Shown here: in pieces, positions 5,690 to 13,354 of the stretch
Numbering within the stretch: position 1 is the first letter of the stretch
Layout: each line of letters opens with the position of its first letter
Source of the DNA: Oscillospiraceae bacterium
GTDB lineage: Bacteria; Bacillota; Clostridia; Oscillospirales; Ruminococcaceae
DNA length: 14,147 nucleotides
Direction of reading: 5' to 3'
Assembly (NCBI GenBank): GCA_020024175.1
Contig: JAHHUB010000022.1
Coordinates: forward strand, 1-14,147
Translations under genes and position numbers: made by a program
Notes under the pieces: model-generated
The model's input: only the letters and a program-made list of their open reading frames with translations
Told to the model about the DNA's origin: nothing
Databases searched by the model: none

Positions 5690-7735
5690 TTGGCGGCAAA
5701 ATTAAGTGCGGATATACAGTTTGTTAAAGGTGTGGGAGAAAAAAGAGCAAAACTCTATAATAAAATCGGTATAAATACTGTAGGAGATTTGCTGCATTAT
5801 TACCCCAGAAACTATATAAACGCAACTAAACCCATAAAAGCCGCGGAAGTTGTACCCGGTGAAACAGCGGTACTGCGTCTTACCATAGCAAATGTAGGAG
5901 CAGAACAGCACATAAGAAAAGGTATGAGCATTTTTAAAGTGAAAGCCTATGATGAAACTGCCACTGTTATAATTACATTTTTTAATGCAAAATATACTGT
6001 TGAATCCCTGGAAGAAGGGGAGGAGTATCTTTTTTATGGCAGAGTAAGCGGAAATTTTCTCAGAAAAGAAATGTCTGCACCTATGATTTTGGGTATGGGA
6101 GATTTTCATGGTATGATACCTGTTTATTCGCTGACAGCAGGACTTACTTCCAAAATGATAAATCTGGCTGTAAAATCTGCACTGGACTCTGCACTGGAAA
6201 ATACCGCTGATGCTCTGCCGCCTTTGATTCGTCAAAAACATAAACTATGTGAAATAGAATATGCTGTAAGAGAAATACACAATCCCGATGATGAAACTGC
6301 TTTGAAAATTGCCAGAAGAAGACTGGTTTTTGAAGAACTGCTGATTCTGTCTTTGGGTTTATTAAAAGTGGGAAGTTCGGATGAAAACCGAAAAACCGAA
6401 AAACTGGAGGCCAAATCTCTTGATGAATTTTACAATATTTTGCCCTATAAACTGACTGAAGGACAGCTTTTGGCCATAAATGAAATTATTTTGGATATGA
6501 CAAGCGGAAATGCCATGAACCGATTGGTACAGGGAGATGTGGGCTGTGGAAAAACCATGGTAGCAGTGGCTGCAATGTATTTTGCTTTTTTAAACGGAAA
6601 ACAATCCGCTATTATGGCACCTACGGAAATACTGGCAGTTCAGCATTACGAAAATATAAAAGAAACCATGGGAAAACTGGGGGTTAAAGTGTCAATTTTG
6701 ACAGGTTCCATGAAAGCAAAAGAAAAAAAAGAAGTAAAAGAAGCTTTGGCAAAGGGCGAAACACATGTCTGTGTGGGAACTCATGCAATTTTGACAGAAG
6801 ATGTGGAATTTAAAAATTTAGCATTGGTTATAACTGATGAACAGCATCGTTTTGGTGTGGCTCAAAGGACAAATCTTGCTCAAAAAGGACTTTGTACTCA
6901 TACATTGGTAATGTCCGCAACACCTATTCCCAGAACCTTGGCACTGATTGTATATGGTGATTTGCAGGTTTCCCGCATAACTCAAATGCCAAAGGGCAGA
7001 AAACCAGTGGAAACTTTGAAAATAGACGGCGGAAAAAGACAGAGAGCTTTTAACTTTATAAAATCAAAACTGGATACCGGAAATCAGGCGTATATAGTAT
7101 GTCCTCTTATTGAAAACACAGGGGAAGAAAATTCCCTTAAATCCGCAGTGGAATATGCCAACGAAATAGCTGAAAAACAATTTGCGGACTACAGTGTTGG
7201 GATAATCCACGGCAAAATGAAGTCTTTGGAAAAAGATAAAATTATGGAACAGTTTAAAACAGGGGAAATACAGCTTTTAGTTTCCACTACTGTTATAGAA
7301 GTGGGTGTTGATGTGCCCAATGCTGTTGTTATGATGATTGAAAACGCAGAGCGTTTCGGATTAAGTCAGCTTCATCAGCTCCGTGGACGGGTTGGCAGAG
7401 GGAAGGATGAAAGCTGGTGTATATTGGTCAGCGACAGCAAAAATCCAGATACTCAAAGAAGACTCAAGGTTCTCTGTGATACAAACAGTGGTTTTGATGT
7501 GGCGGAGGAAGATTTAAAACTCAGAGGTGCTGGGGATTTTTTTGGAAATCGTCAACATGGGCTGCCGGAATTTAAAATTGCCAGTTTAACGGGGGATTTT
7601 GATGTTTTGCAGGAAGCAAGACAGGAAGCAGAAGAAATTCTCTCTTTAGACCCTGATTTGCAAAGTTTTGAAAACAGATATTTAAATAGAAAGATGAAAT
7701 CCATGTTTGCAGCTGTAGGATATTCCCCTAATTAA
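5690..7735 (+). CDS. recG: ATP-dependent DNA helicase RecG
   Basis: RecG is a superfamily 2 double-strand translocase that regresses stalled forks and processes Holliday junctions. The 681-residue product has the usual length and order: an N-terminal wedge/OB domain (FVKGVGEKRAKLYNKIGI near residue 11, YYPRNYIN near 37), Walker A GDVGCGKT (about 282-289), the RecG-type DEQHRFG box (about 382), SATPIPRT (about 408), and motif VI LHQLRGRVGRG (about 560). The C-terminal block with LRGAGDFFGNRQHG is typical of RecG. It starts with TTG at 5690, supported by AGAGGTGG about 7 nt upstream; an ATG at 5683 is out of frame. It probably shares a transcript with ispE. No clear terminator follows before the promoter at 7799. 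Confidence 0.97.
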   Translation: MAAKLSADIQFVKGVGEKRAKLYNKIGINTVGDLLHYYPRNYINATKPIKAAEVVPGETAVLRLTIANVGAEQHIRKGMSIFKVKAYDETATVIITFFNAKYTVESLEEGEEYLFYGRVSGNFLRKEMSAPMILGMGDFHGMIPVYSLTAGLTSKMINLAVKSALDSALENTADALPPLIRQKHKLCEIEYAVREIHNPDDETALKIARRRLVFEELLILSLGLLKVGSSDENRKTEKLEAKSLDEFYNILPYKLTEGQLLAINEIILDMTSGNAMNRLVQGDVGCGKTMVAVAAMYFAFLNGKQSAIMAPTEILAVQHYENIKETMGKLGVKVSILTGSMKAKEKKEVKEALAKGETHVCVGTHAILTEDVEFKNLALVITDEQHRFGVAQRTNLAQKGLCTHTLVMSATPIPRTLALIVYGDLQVSRITQMPKGRKPVETLKIDGGKRQRAFNFIKSKLDTGNQAYIVCPLIENTGEENSLKSAVEYANEIAEKQFADYSVGIIHGKMKSLEKDKIMEQFKTGEIQLLVSTTVIEVGVDVPNAVVMMIENAERFGLSQLHQLRGRVGRGKDESWCILVSDSKNPDTQRRLKVLCDTNSGFDVAEEDLKLRGAGDFFGNRQHGLPEFKIASLTGDFDVLQEARQEAEEILSLDPDLQSFENRYLNRKMKSMFAAVGYSPN

Positions 7736-7798
7736 TCAAAAACGCTGAAAAAGCCATAAAATCAACAGATTTATTTTAATATAATAAGATAAAAGCTA

Positions 7799-7827
7799 TT
7801 GATTTTGTGTCTGATATGTGATATAAT
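7799..7827 (+). promoter_or_regulatory. Promoter of the rimP-nusA-infB operon
   Basis: TTGATT (7799-7804) and a perfect TATAAT (7822-7827) are separated by 17 bp, and TG one base before the -10 makes it an extended -10 promoter. The expected start near 7834 leaves a leader of about 90 nt before the rimP ATG. Confidence 0.8.
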
Positions 7828-7853
7828 TTCGTTGAAAGAATAAAGGATTGTGT

Positions 7854-7881
7854 GAAAGACTGGGTTTACTCCCGGTCTTTC
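7854..7881 (+). promoter_or_regulatory. Leader hairpin upstream of rimP, candidate NusA-responsive attenuator
   Basis: An 11-bp stem (7854-7864 with 7871-7881, one G-U pair) closes a 6-nt loop within the predicted 5' leader. It is followed by GTTTGTATT, an interrupted T tract, so it looks like a weak intrinsic terminator. In Bacillus subtilis the operon containing nusA is known to be autoregulated by NusA-dependent termination in its leader; assigning that role here is by analogy. Confidence 0.6.
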
Positions 7882-7923
7882 GTTTGTATTAGCGATAATT
7901 TTATAATATAAGGAGAAACAAGA

Positions 7924-8412
7924 ATGGTAAACGGCAAAAAGCAAAATACCTGTGATATTTGTGCGGAAATTGCAAAACCTGTTTTGGATGAACTTGGACT
8001 TTTCCTTTGGGATGTCAGATTTGAAAAGGAAGGCAGCCTTTGGTTTTTGCGCTACTTTATTGACAAAGACGGAGGAGTTTCCATTGATGACTGTGAGAAT
8101 TTCAGCAGAAGAATCGATCCTATGTTGGATGAAGCTGACCCTATAAGTCAAAGTTATTATTTAGAAGTATCTTCTCCGGGAACTGAGAGAGAACTTTCCA
8201 AAGAATGGCATTTTGAAGCTTGTATGGGTGAGGAAGTTTTGATAAAGCTTATAAGACCCAGAAATGGTCAGAGAGAATTTATAGGTATTCTCAAAGCTTA
8301 TGAAAACGGAAAGATAACTGTTGAATCAAACGGTAAAAACGAGGTTTTTGAGAAAAACGAAACAGCGTTTGTAAGAATATATGACAATTATTTGGATGGA
8401 GGTAATGACTAA
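7924..8412 (+). CDS. rimP: Ribosome maturation factor RimP
   Basis: RimP assists assembly of the 30S subunit in the cytosol. The 162-residue product has the two-domain form: an N-terminal alpha/beta domain with LGLFLWDVRF and FIDKDGGVSIDDCENFSRRI, then the signature YYLEVSSPGTERELS (about residues 78-92), and a C-terminal SH3-like domain (about 95-155). AAGGAG lies about 7 nt before the ATG. It is the first gene of the operon, and its stop is only one base before the nusA ATG. In many Firmicutes the same gene is called ylxS. Confidence 0.93.
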   Translation: MVNGKKQNTCDICAEIAKPVLDELGLFLWDVRFEKEGSLWFLRYFIDKDGGVSIDDCENFSRRIDPMLDEADPISQSYYLEVSSPGTERELSKEWHFEACMGEEVLIKLIRPRNGQREFIGILKAYENGKITVESNGKNEVFEKNETAFVRIYDNYLDGGND

Positions 8413-8413
8413 A

Positions 8414-9481
8414 ATGGCTGTAAATGCAAATGCAGAAATATTTAAAGCACTTGAAATGCTGGCTGCAGAAAAAGAAATAGAACTTGATTATCTTATTGAA
8501 AAAATTAAGGCTGCCGTAGTAATTGCTGTAAAGCGTGATATGGGCGGATATGATGATAATATTGTGGAAATTGACCCAGCTAAAAAAAGATTTTATGTGG
8601 CTGTAAGAAAACTGGTTTCCGAAGAAGTAAAGGAACCTTATGAAATACTTTTGGCTGATGCTCAAAAATACAATCCCAATGCTATGATCGGCGATTTGGT
8701 TGAAGTTCCTTTGGAAACCAAAGAAGTAGGAAGAATTGCTGCTCAAACAGCTAAACATGTTATTCGACAGGGCATAAGAGAAGCTGAAGAACAGCATCTT
8801 TACGAAGCTTACCAAAGTAAAGAACATGATATTGTAACTGTTAATATAGTCAGAATTGACCCCAGAAAAGGCAATATCACCGTTGAAATGGGCAACACTG
8901 AAACAATTCTCACAAAGGCTGAACAAATCCCGGGAGAAGAATATAAGGAAGATACCAAAATTAAAGTTTATCTCTCCGAAGTATCTAACACTGAGAGAGG
9001 TCCCAGAATGATTATATCCCGTTCTCATCCAGGACTTGTAAAAAGACTGTTTGAAATGCAGGTTCCGGAAATATATGACGGTACTGTGGAAATTAAATCC
9101 ATTGCCAGAGAAGCCGGAAAAAGAACAAAAATTTCAGTTTGGTCAAAAGACCCCAATGTAGATGCAGTAGGTTCATGTATTGGTGCTAAGGGAATAAGAG
9201 TTGCAGGCATTGTGGAGGAACTGGGCGGAGAAAAAATAGATGTTGTTAAATATTCCGATGATCCAAAGGAATTTGTAGCAGCAGCTTTATCTCCAGTAAA
9301 TGTTATCAGTGTGGAAATAGAAGATGAAGAAGCAAAGAGCTGCAAAGTTACTGTTCCCGACAATCAGCTTTCATTGGCTATCGGAAACAAGGGTCAAAAC
9401 GCCAGACTTGCTGCCAGACTTACAGGCTGGAAAATTGACATCAGACCTGAAAGCGGTTTTTACGGCGAGGATGAGGAGTAA
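8414..9481 (+). CDS. nusA: Transcription termination/antitermination factor NusA
   Basis: NusA binds RNA polymerase and nascent RNA and modulates pausing and termination. Starting at 8414 (355 residues), domains run: polymerase-binding N-terminal domain (about 1-125), S1 domain (about 130-195, with VTVNIVRIDPRKGNITVE), KH1 (about 200-275, with GSCIGAKGIRV) and KH2 (about 280-345, with SLAIGNKGQNARLAARLTGW). There is no C-terminal acidic repeat extension, as usual in Firmicutes. The ATG at 8414 is chosen over upstream in-frame ATGs at 8381, 8396 and 8405 because GGAGGT (8398-8403) sits 10 nt before it and because NusA proteins normally begin close to the EIFKALEML helix. The ribosome binding site lies within the end of rimP, implying coupling. 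Confidence 0.96.
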   Translation: MAVNANAEIFKALEMLAAEKEIELDYLIEKIKAAVVIAVKRDMGGYDDNIVEIDPAKKRFYVAVRKLVSEEVKEPYEILLADAQKYNPNAMIGDLVEVPLETKEVGRIAAQTAKHVIRQGIREAEEQHLYEAYQSKEHDIVTVNIVRIDPRKGNITVEMGNTETILTKAEQIPGEEYKEDTKIKVYLSEVSNTERGPRMIISRSHPGLVKRLFEMQVPEIYDGTVEIKSIAREAGKRTKISVWSKDPNVDAVGSCIGAKGIRVAGIVEELGGEKIDVVKYSDDPKEFVAAALSPVNVISVEIEDEEAKSCKVTVPDNQLSLAIGNKGQNARLAARLTGWKIDIRPESGFYGEDEE

Positions 9482-9489
9482 TATAAAAG

Positions 9490-9759
9490 ATGGCAGAAAA
9501 GAAAATACCACTGCGTATGTGCATAGGCTGTGCAGAACATAAGCCAAAAAAAGAACTGGTGAGAATTGTAAAAAGTCCCGAAGGGGAGATTTTTGTAGAT
9601 CTTACAGGCAGAAAAAACGGCAGAGGAGCGTATATTTGTCATAACGGAGAATGCCTTAAAAAAGCAAGAAAAACAAGAAAATTGGAAAGAACATTTTCCT
9701 GTGAAATATCCGATGAAATATATGACAGACTGGAAGGTGAGCTGGCTGGAAAAGAATAA
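9490..9759 (+). CDS. rnpM: RNase P modulator RnpM (YlxR, DUF448)
   Basis: An 89-residue basic protein of the YlxR/DUF448 family, recently described in Bacillus as an RNA-binding modulator of RNase P. Diagnostic features are PLRMCIGCAEHKPKKEL near the start, DLTGRKNGRGAYIC (residues 37-50, the conserved GRGAY loop) and a basic C-terminal half. This version has two cysteine pairs, Cys11/Cys14 and Cys50/Cys55, arranged as a possible zinc ribbon. GAGGAG about 11 nt upstream is the likely ribosome binding site and lies at the end of nusA. Its 3' end overlaps the start of ylxQ. Family is clear; zinc binding is inference. Confidence 0.93.
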   Translation: MAEKKIPLRMCIGCAEHKPKKELVRIVKSPEGEIFVDLTGRKNGRGAYICHNGECLKKARKTRKLERTFSCEISDEIYDRLEGELAGKE

Positions 9760-10051
9760 ATTTTTATCCATGCTGGGCATAAGCAAAAAAGCAGGTAAAC
9801 TTGTAGCGGGTTATGACCCTGTTGAAGAAGCAATAATAAAAAAGAAAATTGTTATAGTTATTCTTTCAAATGAACTTTCCGAAAAAAATGGGGCTAAAAT
9901 AAAAAAATCCGCAGAAAAAAACAATATTCCCGTAAAAGAGATTCCTTTTTCAATGGAGGAAATAGGCTGGGCTTTGGGGTCAAAACCCACCGGCATATTG
10001 GGAATATCCGATAATGGGCTTGCTCATATATTGGAAAAATCAGCTCTTTAA
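9737..10051 (+). CDS. ylxQ: L7Ae-family RNA-binding protein YlxQ
   Basis: A protein of roughly 104 residues from the ribosomal L7Ae/L30e/S12e family, which typically binds kink-turn RNA. Visible marks are FLSMLGISKKAGKLVAGYDPV at the start (the phrase is characteristic of YlxQ), VIVILSNELSEKN in the centre and GILGISDNGLAHIL near the end. The start is unsettled: the frame is open from GTG 9701, through ATG 9713 and 9722, to GTG 9737. GTG 9737 puts the conserved block nine residues from the N terminus, matching relatives. CTG 9746 has the best upstream AAGGTGA but is a rare start. Any choice overlaps the rnpM end (9759), so coupling is likely. Its role beside infB in the operon is not firmly established. 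Confidence 0.88.
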   Translation: MSWLEKNKFLSMLGISKKAGKLVAGYDPVEEAIIKKKIVIVILSNELSEKNGAKIKKSAEKNNIPVKEIPFSMEEIGWALGSKPTGILGISDNGLAHILEKSAL

Positions 10052-10097
10052 CGGATGTGTTAATTAAAGATAACAGCGACAAAGGAGGCTGACATAA

Positions 10098-12800
10098 ATG
10101 ATAGATAAATACCGTGTTCATGAGGTTGCAAAGGATTTGAAAGTGTCCAATAAAGACATTATTGACTTTTTGGCAGAACATTTTCCCGATCAACCAAAAA
10201 AACATATGACAGCTTTAGAAGAAGAAGAACTTAATCTTGTGTTTGAACATTTTACTAAAAAAACACAGGTAGAAAATTTTGAGGAGTATTTTGCTATGGG
10301 TGAAGGAAAAACAGCAAAGAATATAGATAAACCGGTTAAAACCGAAAAAACATCAGAAAAGAAACCAAAGACAGAAACAAAGCCAAAAACAGAAAAGGCA
10401 GAAGTTAAGACAGAACAAAAATCCGAGGCTAAAACAGAACAGAAATTTGATAAACCATTCCAAAAATCTCAAAGCGACAAGCCTTTTAACAAGGAAAAAC
10501 AAGGTGGATTTAACAAAGAAAGCAAGGGCGAGAGAACATTTAACAAAGACAAAGACTTTAACAAAGACAGCAGAGATAATAAATTCAGTGGTCAAAACAG
10601 AGGTGATAAACCTTTTAATAAAGATAAACAAGGTGGATTTAATAAGTTTGATAAGGGCGATAAGCCATTTAACAAAGATTTTGGCAAGGACAGATTTGAC
10701 AAAGGCGACAAATACGATAAATTTGATAAATTCGGCAATGAAAGAAAATTCGGTGGAGAAGAAAAGAAAAAGAAAACTGTACATCCTGCCAATATGCCTA
10801 GAAAAACCAATCCTAATGTTGATACCAGCGAAACTAAAATAGTTGATTTGAGAGCCGCCAATGTAGATCTTGATAAATACAACGAAAGATATGAGCAAAT
10901 TGCGCCTGCAATGAATACAAAGAACGATTATGTCAAAAAACAGAAGATCACACAGCGTTCTGCAAGAAAAGGCAAGCCAATGCTCTCCAAGAATGAAAAA
11001 GAGGCTGAAAAGCTGAGAAAACTGGAACTGGAAAGACAGAGAAGACAAAAGCTTGAAATTACAATTCCCGAAGAAATTTCCGTAGGTGATTTGGCATCAA
11101 GACTTAAAATTCAGTCCAGCGAAATTATCAAAAAACTTATGGGACTTGGTATAATGGCTTCCATAAGCGAAGTTATCGACTATGACACAGCAGCTTTGGT
11201 AGCTATGGAAATTGGTGCTAAAGTTTCCCCGGAAGTTGTGGTAACAATCGAAGAAAGACTTTTTGTTGACGATGAAATCGAAGATACAAACCTCCAGCCC
11301 AGAAGTCCAATCGTTGTTGTTATGGGACACGTTGACCATGGTAAAACTTCACTTTTGGACGCTATCAGAAAAACCAGTGTAACATCAGGAGAAGCTGGTG
11401 GAATTACACAGCATATTGGTGCTTATCAAACAGAAGTAAACGGCAAGAAAATCACATTCCTTGACACTCCCGGACACGCTGCATTTACATCAATGCGTGC
11501 AAGAGGTGCTCAGGTTACTGATATTGCAATTCTTGTAGTTGCGGCTGATGACGGTATTATGCCTCAGACTGTTGAAGCAATTAACCATGCTAAGGCAGCT
11601 AACATTGATATTATAGTAGCTATAAACAAGATTGATAAACCTACAGCTAATCCCGAAAAAGTCAAGCAGGAACTTACAGAATATGGTCTTGTTCCGGAAG
11701 AATGGGGCGGAGATACAATTTGTGTTCCCATTTCCGCAAAACAGGGTATAAATCTCGATCAGCTTTTGGAAACAGTACAGCTTGTTGCAGATATTAAGGA
11801 ACTTAAAGCAAATCCTGACAGAATGGCAAAGGGAGCTGTTATAGAAGCAAACTTGGATAAGGGAAGGGGTCCTGTTGCAACTGTTTTGGTTCAGACAGGT
11901 ACTCTCCATGTAGGCGATACTATTATTGCAGGTACTGCTTTGGGTAAAGTGCGTGTAATGCTTGATGACAAGGGAAGAAGAATCCAGGAAGCAGGACCTT
12001 CCACACCTGTAAGCATCACAGGCCTTGATAATGTTCCTAATGCAGGTGATACATTTAACGGTGTTGAAGATGAAAGACTTGCTAAGGAACTTGTTGATAA
12101 GAGAATTCATGAAGCTAAGGAAGAACAATTCAAATCTTATCAGAAAGTTACTTTGGATAATCTCTTTGACCACATTTCCGAAGGCGATATGAAGGAACTT
12201 CCCGTTATTGTTAAGGCAGATGTTCAAGGTTCCGTAGAAGCTGTAAAACAGTCTTTGGAAAAACTTTCAAATGATGAAGTAAGAGTAAGAGTAATCCATG
12301 GAGCAGTAGGTGCAGTAACTGAATCCGATGTTATGCTTGCAAATGCATCCAATGCTATTATTGTAGGATTTAATGTAAGACCTGACCCTATTGCAAAGGA
12401 AAATGCAGAACACGATAATGTTGATATTCGCCTTTACAGAATTATTTACGATGCTATTGACGAAATAGAATCGGCTATGAAGGGTATGCTTTCTCCTAAG
12501 TACAGAGATGTTGATTTGGGAAGAGCAGAAGTAAGAACAGTTTATAAGATTACAAATGTAGGTACTGTTGCAGGTTGTTATGTAACTGAAGGCAAGATTG
12601 CAAGAAATGCAAATATCAGAGTTGTAAGAGATGGTATTATTATTGCCGATGACAAACTTTCCAGCCTTAAGAGATTTAAGGATGATGTTAAGGAAGTTGC
12701 AAGCGGTTATGAATGTGGTATGACTTTGGAAAAATATAAGGACATAAAAGAAGGGGATTTCTTTGAAGCTTATATTGTAGAAGAATACCGTGAAGACTAA
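10098..12800 (+). CDS. infB: Translation initiation factor IF-2
   Basis: IF2 is the GTPase that places initiator fMet-tRNA on the 30S subunit and promotes subunit joining. The 900-residue product has a short IF2N module (residues 1-50), a long charged low-complexity linker (about 75-225), a second IF2N module (about 318-370), and the GTPase domain (about 400-570) with GHVDHGKT, DTPGHAAF, NKID and SAK. Domains II, III and the C-terminal tRNA-binding domain follow, ending with CGMTLEKYKDIKEGDFFEAY. AAAGGAGG about 9 nt upstream supports the ATG. The linker is rich in Lys, Asp, Phe, Asn and Gly and contains an imperfect 14-codon repeat. It is 46 bp after ylxQ. Confidence 0.97.
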   Translation: MIDKYRVHEVAKDLKVSNKDIIDFLAEHFPDQPKKHMTALEEEELNLVFEHFTKKTQVENFEEYFAMGEGKTAKNIDKPVKTEKTSEKKPKTETKPKTEKAEVKTEQKSEAKTEQKFDKPFQKSQSDKPFNKEKQGGFNKESKGERTFNKDKDFNKDSRDNKFSGQNRGDKPFNKDKQGGFNKFDKGDKPFNKDFGKDRFDKGDKYDKFDKFGNERKFGGEEKKKKTVHPANMPRKTNPNVDTSETKIVDLRAANVDLDKYNERYEQIAPAMNTKNDYVKKQKITQRSARKGKPMLSKNEKEAEKLRKLELERQRRQKLEITIPEEISVGDLASRLKIQSSEIIKKLMGLGIMASISEVIDYDTAALVAMEIGAKVSPEVVVTIEERLFVDDEIEDTNLQPRSPIVVVMGHVDHGKTSLLDAIRKTSVTSGEAGGITQHIGAYQTEVNGKKITFLDTPGHAAFTSMRARGAQVTDIAILVVAADDGIMPQTVEAINHAKAANIDIIVAINKIDKPTANPEKVKQELTEYGLVPEEWGGDTICVPISAKQGINLDQLLETVQLVADIKELKANPDRMAKGAVIEANLDKGRGPVATVLVQTGTLHVGDTIIAGTALGKVRVMLDDKGRRIQEAGPSTPVSITGLDNVPNAGDTFNGVEDERLAKELVDKRIHEAKEEQFKSYQKVTLDNLFDHISEGDMKELPVIVKADVQGSVEAVKQSLEKLSNDEVRVRVIHGAVGAVTESDVMLANASNAIIVGFNVRPDPIAKENAEHDNVDIRLYRIIYDAIDEIESAMKGMLSPKYRDVDLGRAEVRTVYKITNVGTVAGCYVTEGKIARNANIRVVRDGIIIADDKLSSLKRFKDDVKEVASGYECGMTLEKYKDIKEGDFFEAYIVEEYRED
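10476..10646 (+). repeat. In-frame repeat DKPFNK(E/D)KQGGFNK in the IF2 linker
   Basis: A 42-bp in-frame unit at 10476-10517 (DKPFNKEKQGGFNK) recurs at 10605-10646 (DKPFNKDKQGGFNK) with one amino-acid change and several silent third-base changes. Between and after the copies, FNK and FDK phrases recur (TFNKDKDFNK, DKPFNKDFGK, DKYDKFDK). The region is therefore a degenerate repeat tract of Phe in a Lys/Asp/Asn/Gly background. The silent differences mean the amino-acid sequence, more than the DNA, is similar between copies. Confidence 0.8.
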
Positions 12801-12852
12801 TCATATTAAAATGAATTTATCCCTTTTATTTGCAGATAATAATATAGTATAA

Positions 12853-12907
12853 GAGTTTAAGGGGAATTTGATGTTTGTTAAAAGTCTGAAAATTCCCCCA
12901 TAAACTT
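12853..12907 (+). other. Long hairpin between infB and rbfA
   Basis: Nine perfect pairs (GGGGAATTT at 12861-12869 with 12890-12898) extend after a small internal loop by seven more pairs (12853-12859 with 12901-12907, including one G-U). The loop is 20 nt. No T run follows on the + strand, so it is not a convincing terminator. It may be an RNA processing, stabilising or attenuating element in a 202-bp gap that is otherwise noncoding. Confidence 0.55.
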
Positions 12908-12942
12908 AAATTTGCATAATTGCTTTAGGCTACAAAAAAGCC

Positions 12943-12971
12943 TTGCAGAAAATTGTGTCAAAATGTAAAGT
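12943..12971 (+). promoter_or_regulatory. Possible internal promoter for rbfA-nrnA
   Basis: TTGCAG (12943-12948) and TAAAGT (12966-12971) are spaced by 17 bp, with transcription expected near 12978, just before the rbfA ribosome binding site. Each hexamer has four of six consensus bases. It is suggestive mainly because it follows a long hairpin in an unusually wide intra-operon gap. Confidence 0.3.
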
Positions 12972-13002
12972 TACAGCCCTTTTTATGGGCAGGGAGGAAA
13001 AT

Positions 13003-13341
13003 ATGGCATCATTTAGACAGGACAGACTTGCCGAAGATGTAAAGAGAGAACTTACGGATATAATGCGCAGTTTAAAAGACCCCAGAATAACAGGGCTTTT
13101 GAGCATAGTCAGAGTGGAACTTAGCCGGGATTTGTCCTGGTGCAAAGTTTATATAAGCTCCATGGACGGAATAGAAGCTGCAAAAAATTCTGTTGTGGGA
13201 CTTAATAATGCCGCAGGTTTTGTAAAACATGAAATTGGACAAAGACTGGATATGAGAAAAACACCTCAATTTAAATTCATTGCAGATGATTCTATTGAAC
13301 ATAGTGCAATGATAAATGAGAAGCTTAAAAAACTGCTTTAA
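13003..13341 (+). CDS. rbfA: 30S ribosome-binding factor A
   Basis: RbfA binds the 30S subunit near the 5' helix of 16S rRNA during late maturation and cold adaptation. The 112-residue product has the KH-type fold signatures: FRQDRLAEDVKRELTDIM (residues 4-21), DPRITGLLSIVRVELSRDL (26-44), KVYISSM, and the C-terminal RKTPQFKFIADDSIEHSAMI. The ATG at 13003 is chosen for AGGGAGG five nt upstream; an in-frame TTG at 12943 would add 20 residues unlike the family. It is separated from infB by 202 bp and followed by nrnA after 13 bp. Confidence 0.95.
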   Translation: MASFRQDRLAEDVKRELTDIMRSLKDPRITGLLSIVRVELSRDLSWCKVYISSMDGIEAAKNSVVGLNNAAGFVKHEIGQRLDMRKTPQFKFIADDSIEHSAMINEKLKKLL

Positions 13342-13354
13342 CAGAGGTAGAATT

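Noticed and set aside
8291..9028. Antisense open frames of about 245 codons opposite nusA and infB (also 11490-12227)
   Set aside because: Both lie opposite well-supported conserved proteins and read as Phe/Ser/Asn-rich noise without recognisable domains.
10447..10842. Alternative-frame + strand open frame of 131 codons inside infB
   Set aside because: It lies wholly in the repetitive linker, has Thr/Lys/Asn-rich composition from frame-shifted repeats, and no ribosome binding site of its own was seen.
10353..11048. Long antisense open frame (231 codons) across the IF2 linker
   Set aside because: It is a product of the low-complexity Lys/Asp/Phe codons read backwards; the peptide is a run of Phe, Leu and Ile with no family features, and infB clearly codes on the + strand.
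12921..12945. AGGCT/AGCCT mini-hairpin upstream of rbfA as a terminator
   Set aside because: The stem is only about five pairs with no T run after it on the + strand; on the minus strand there is no gene for it to terminate.
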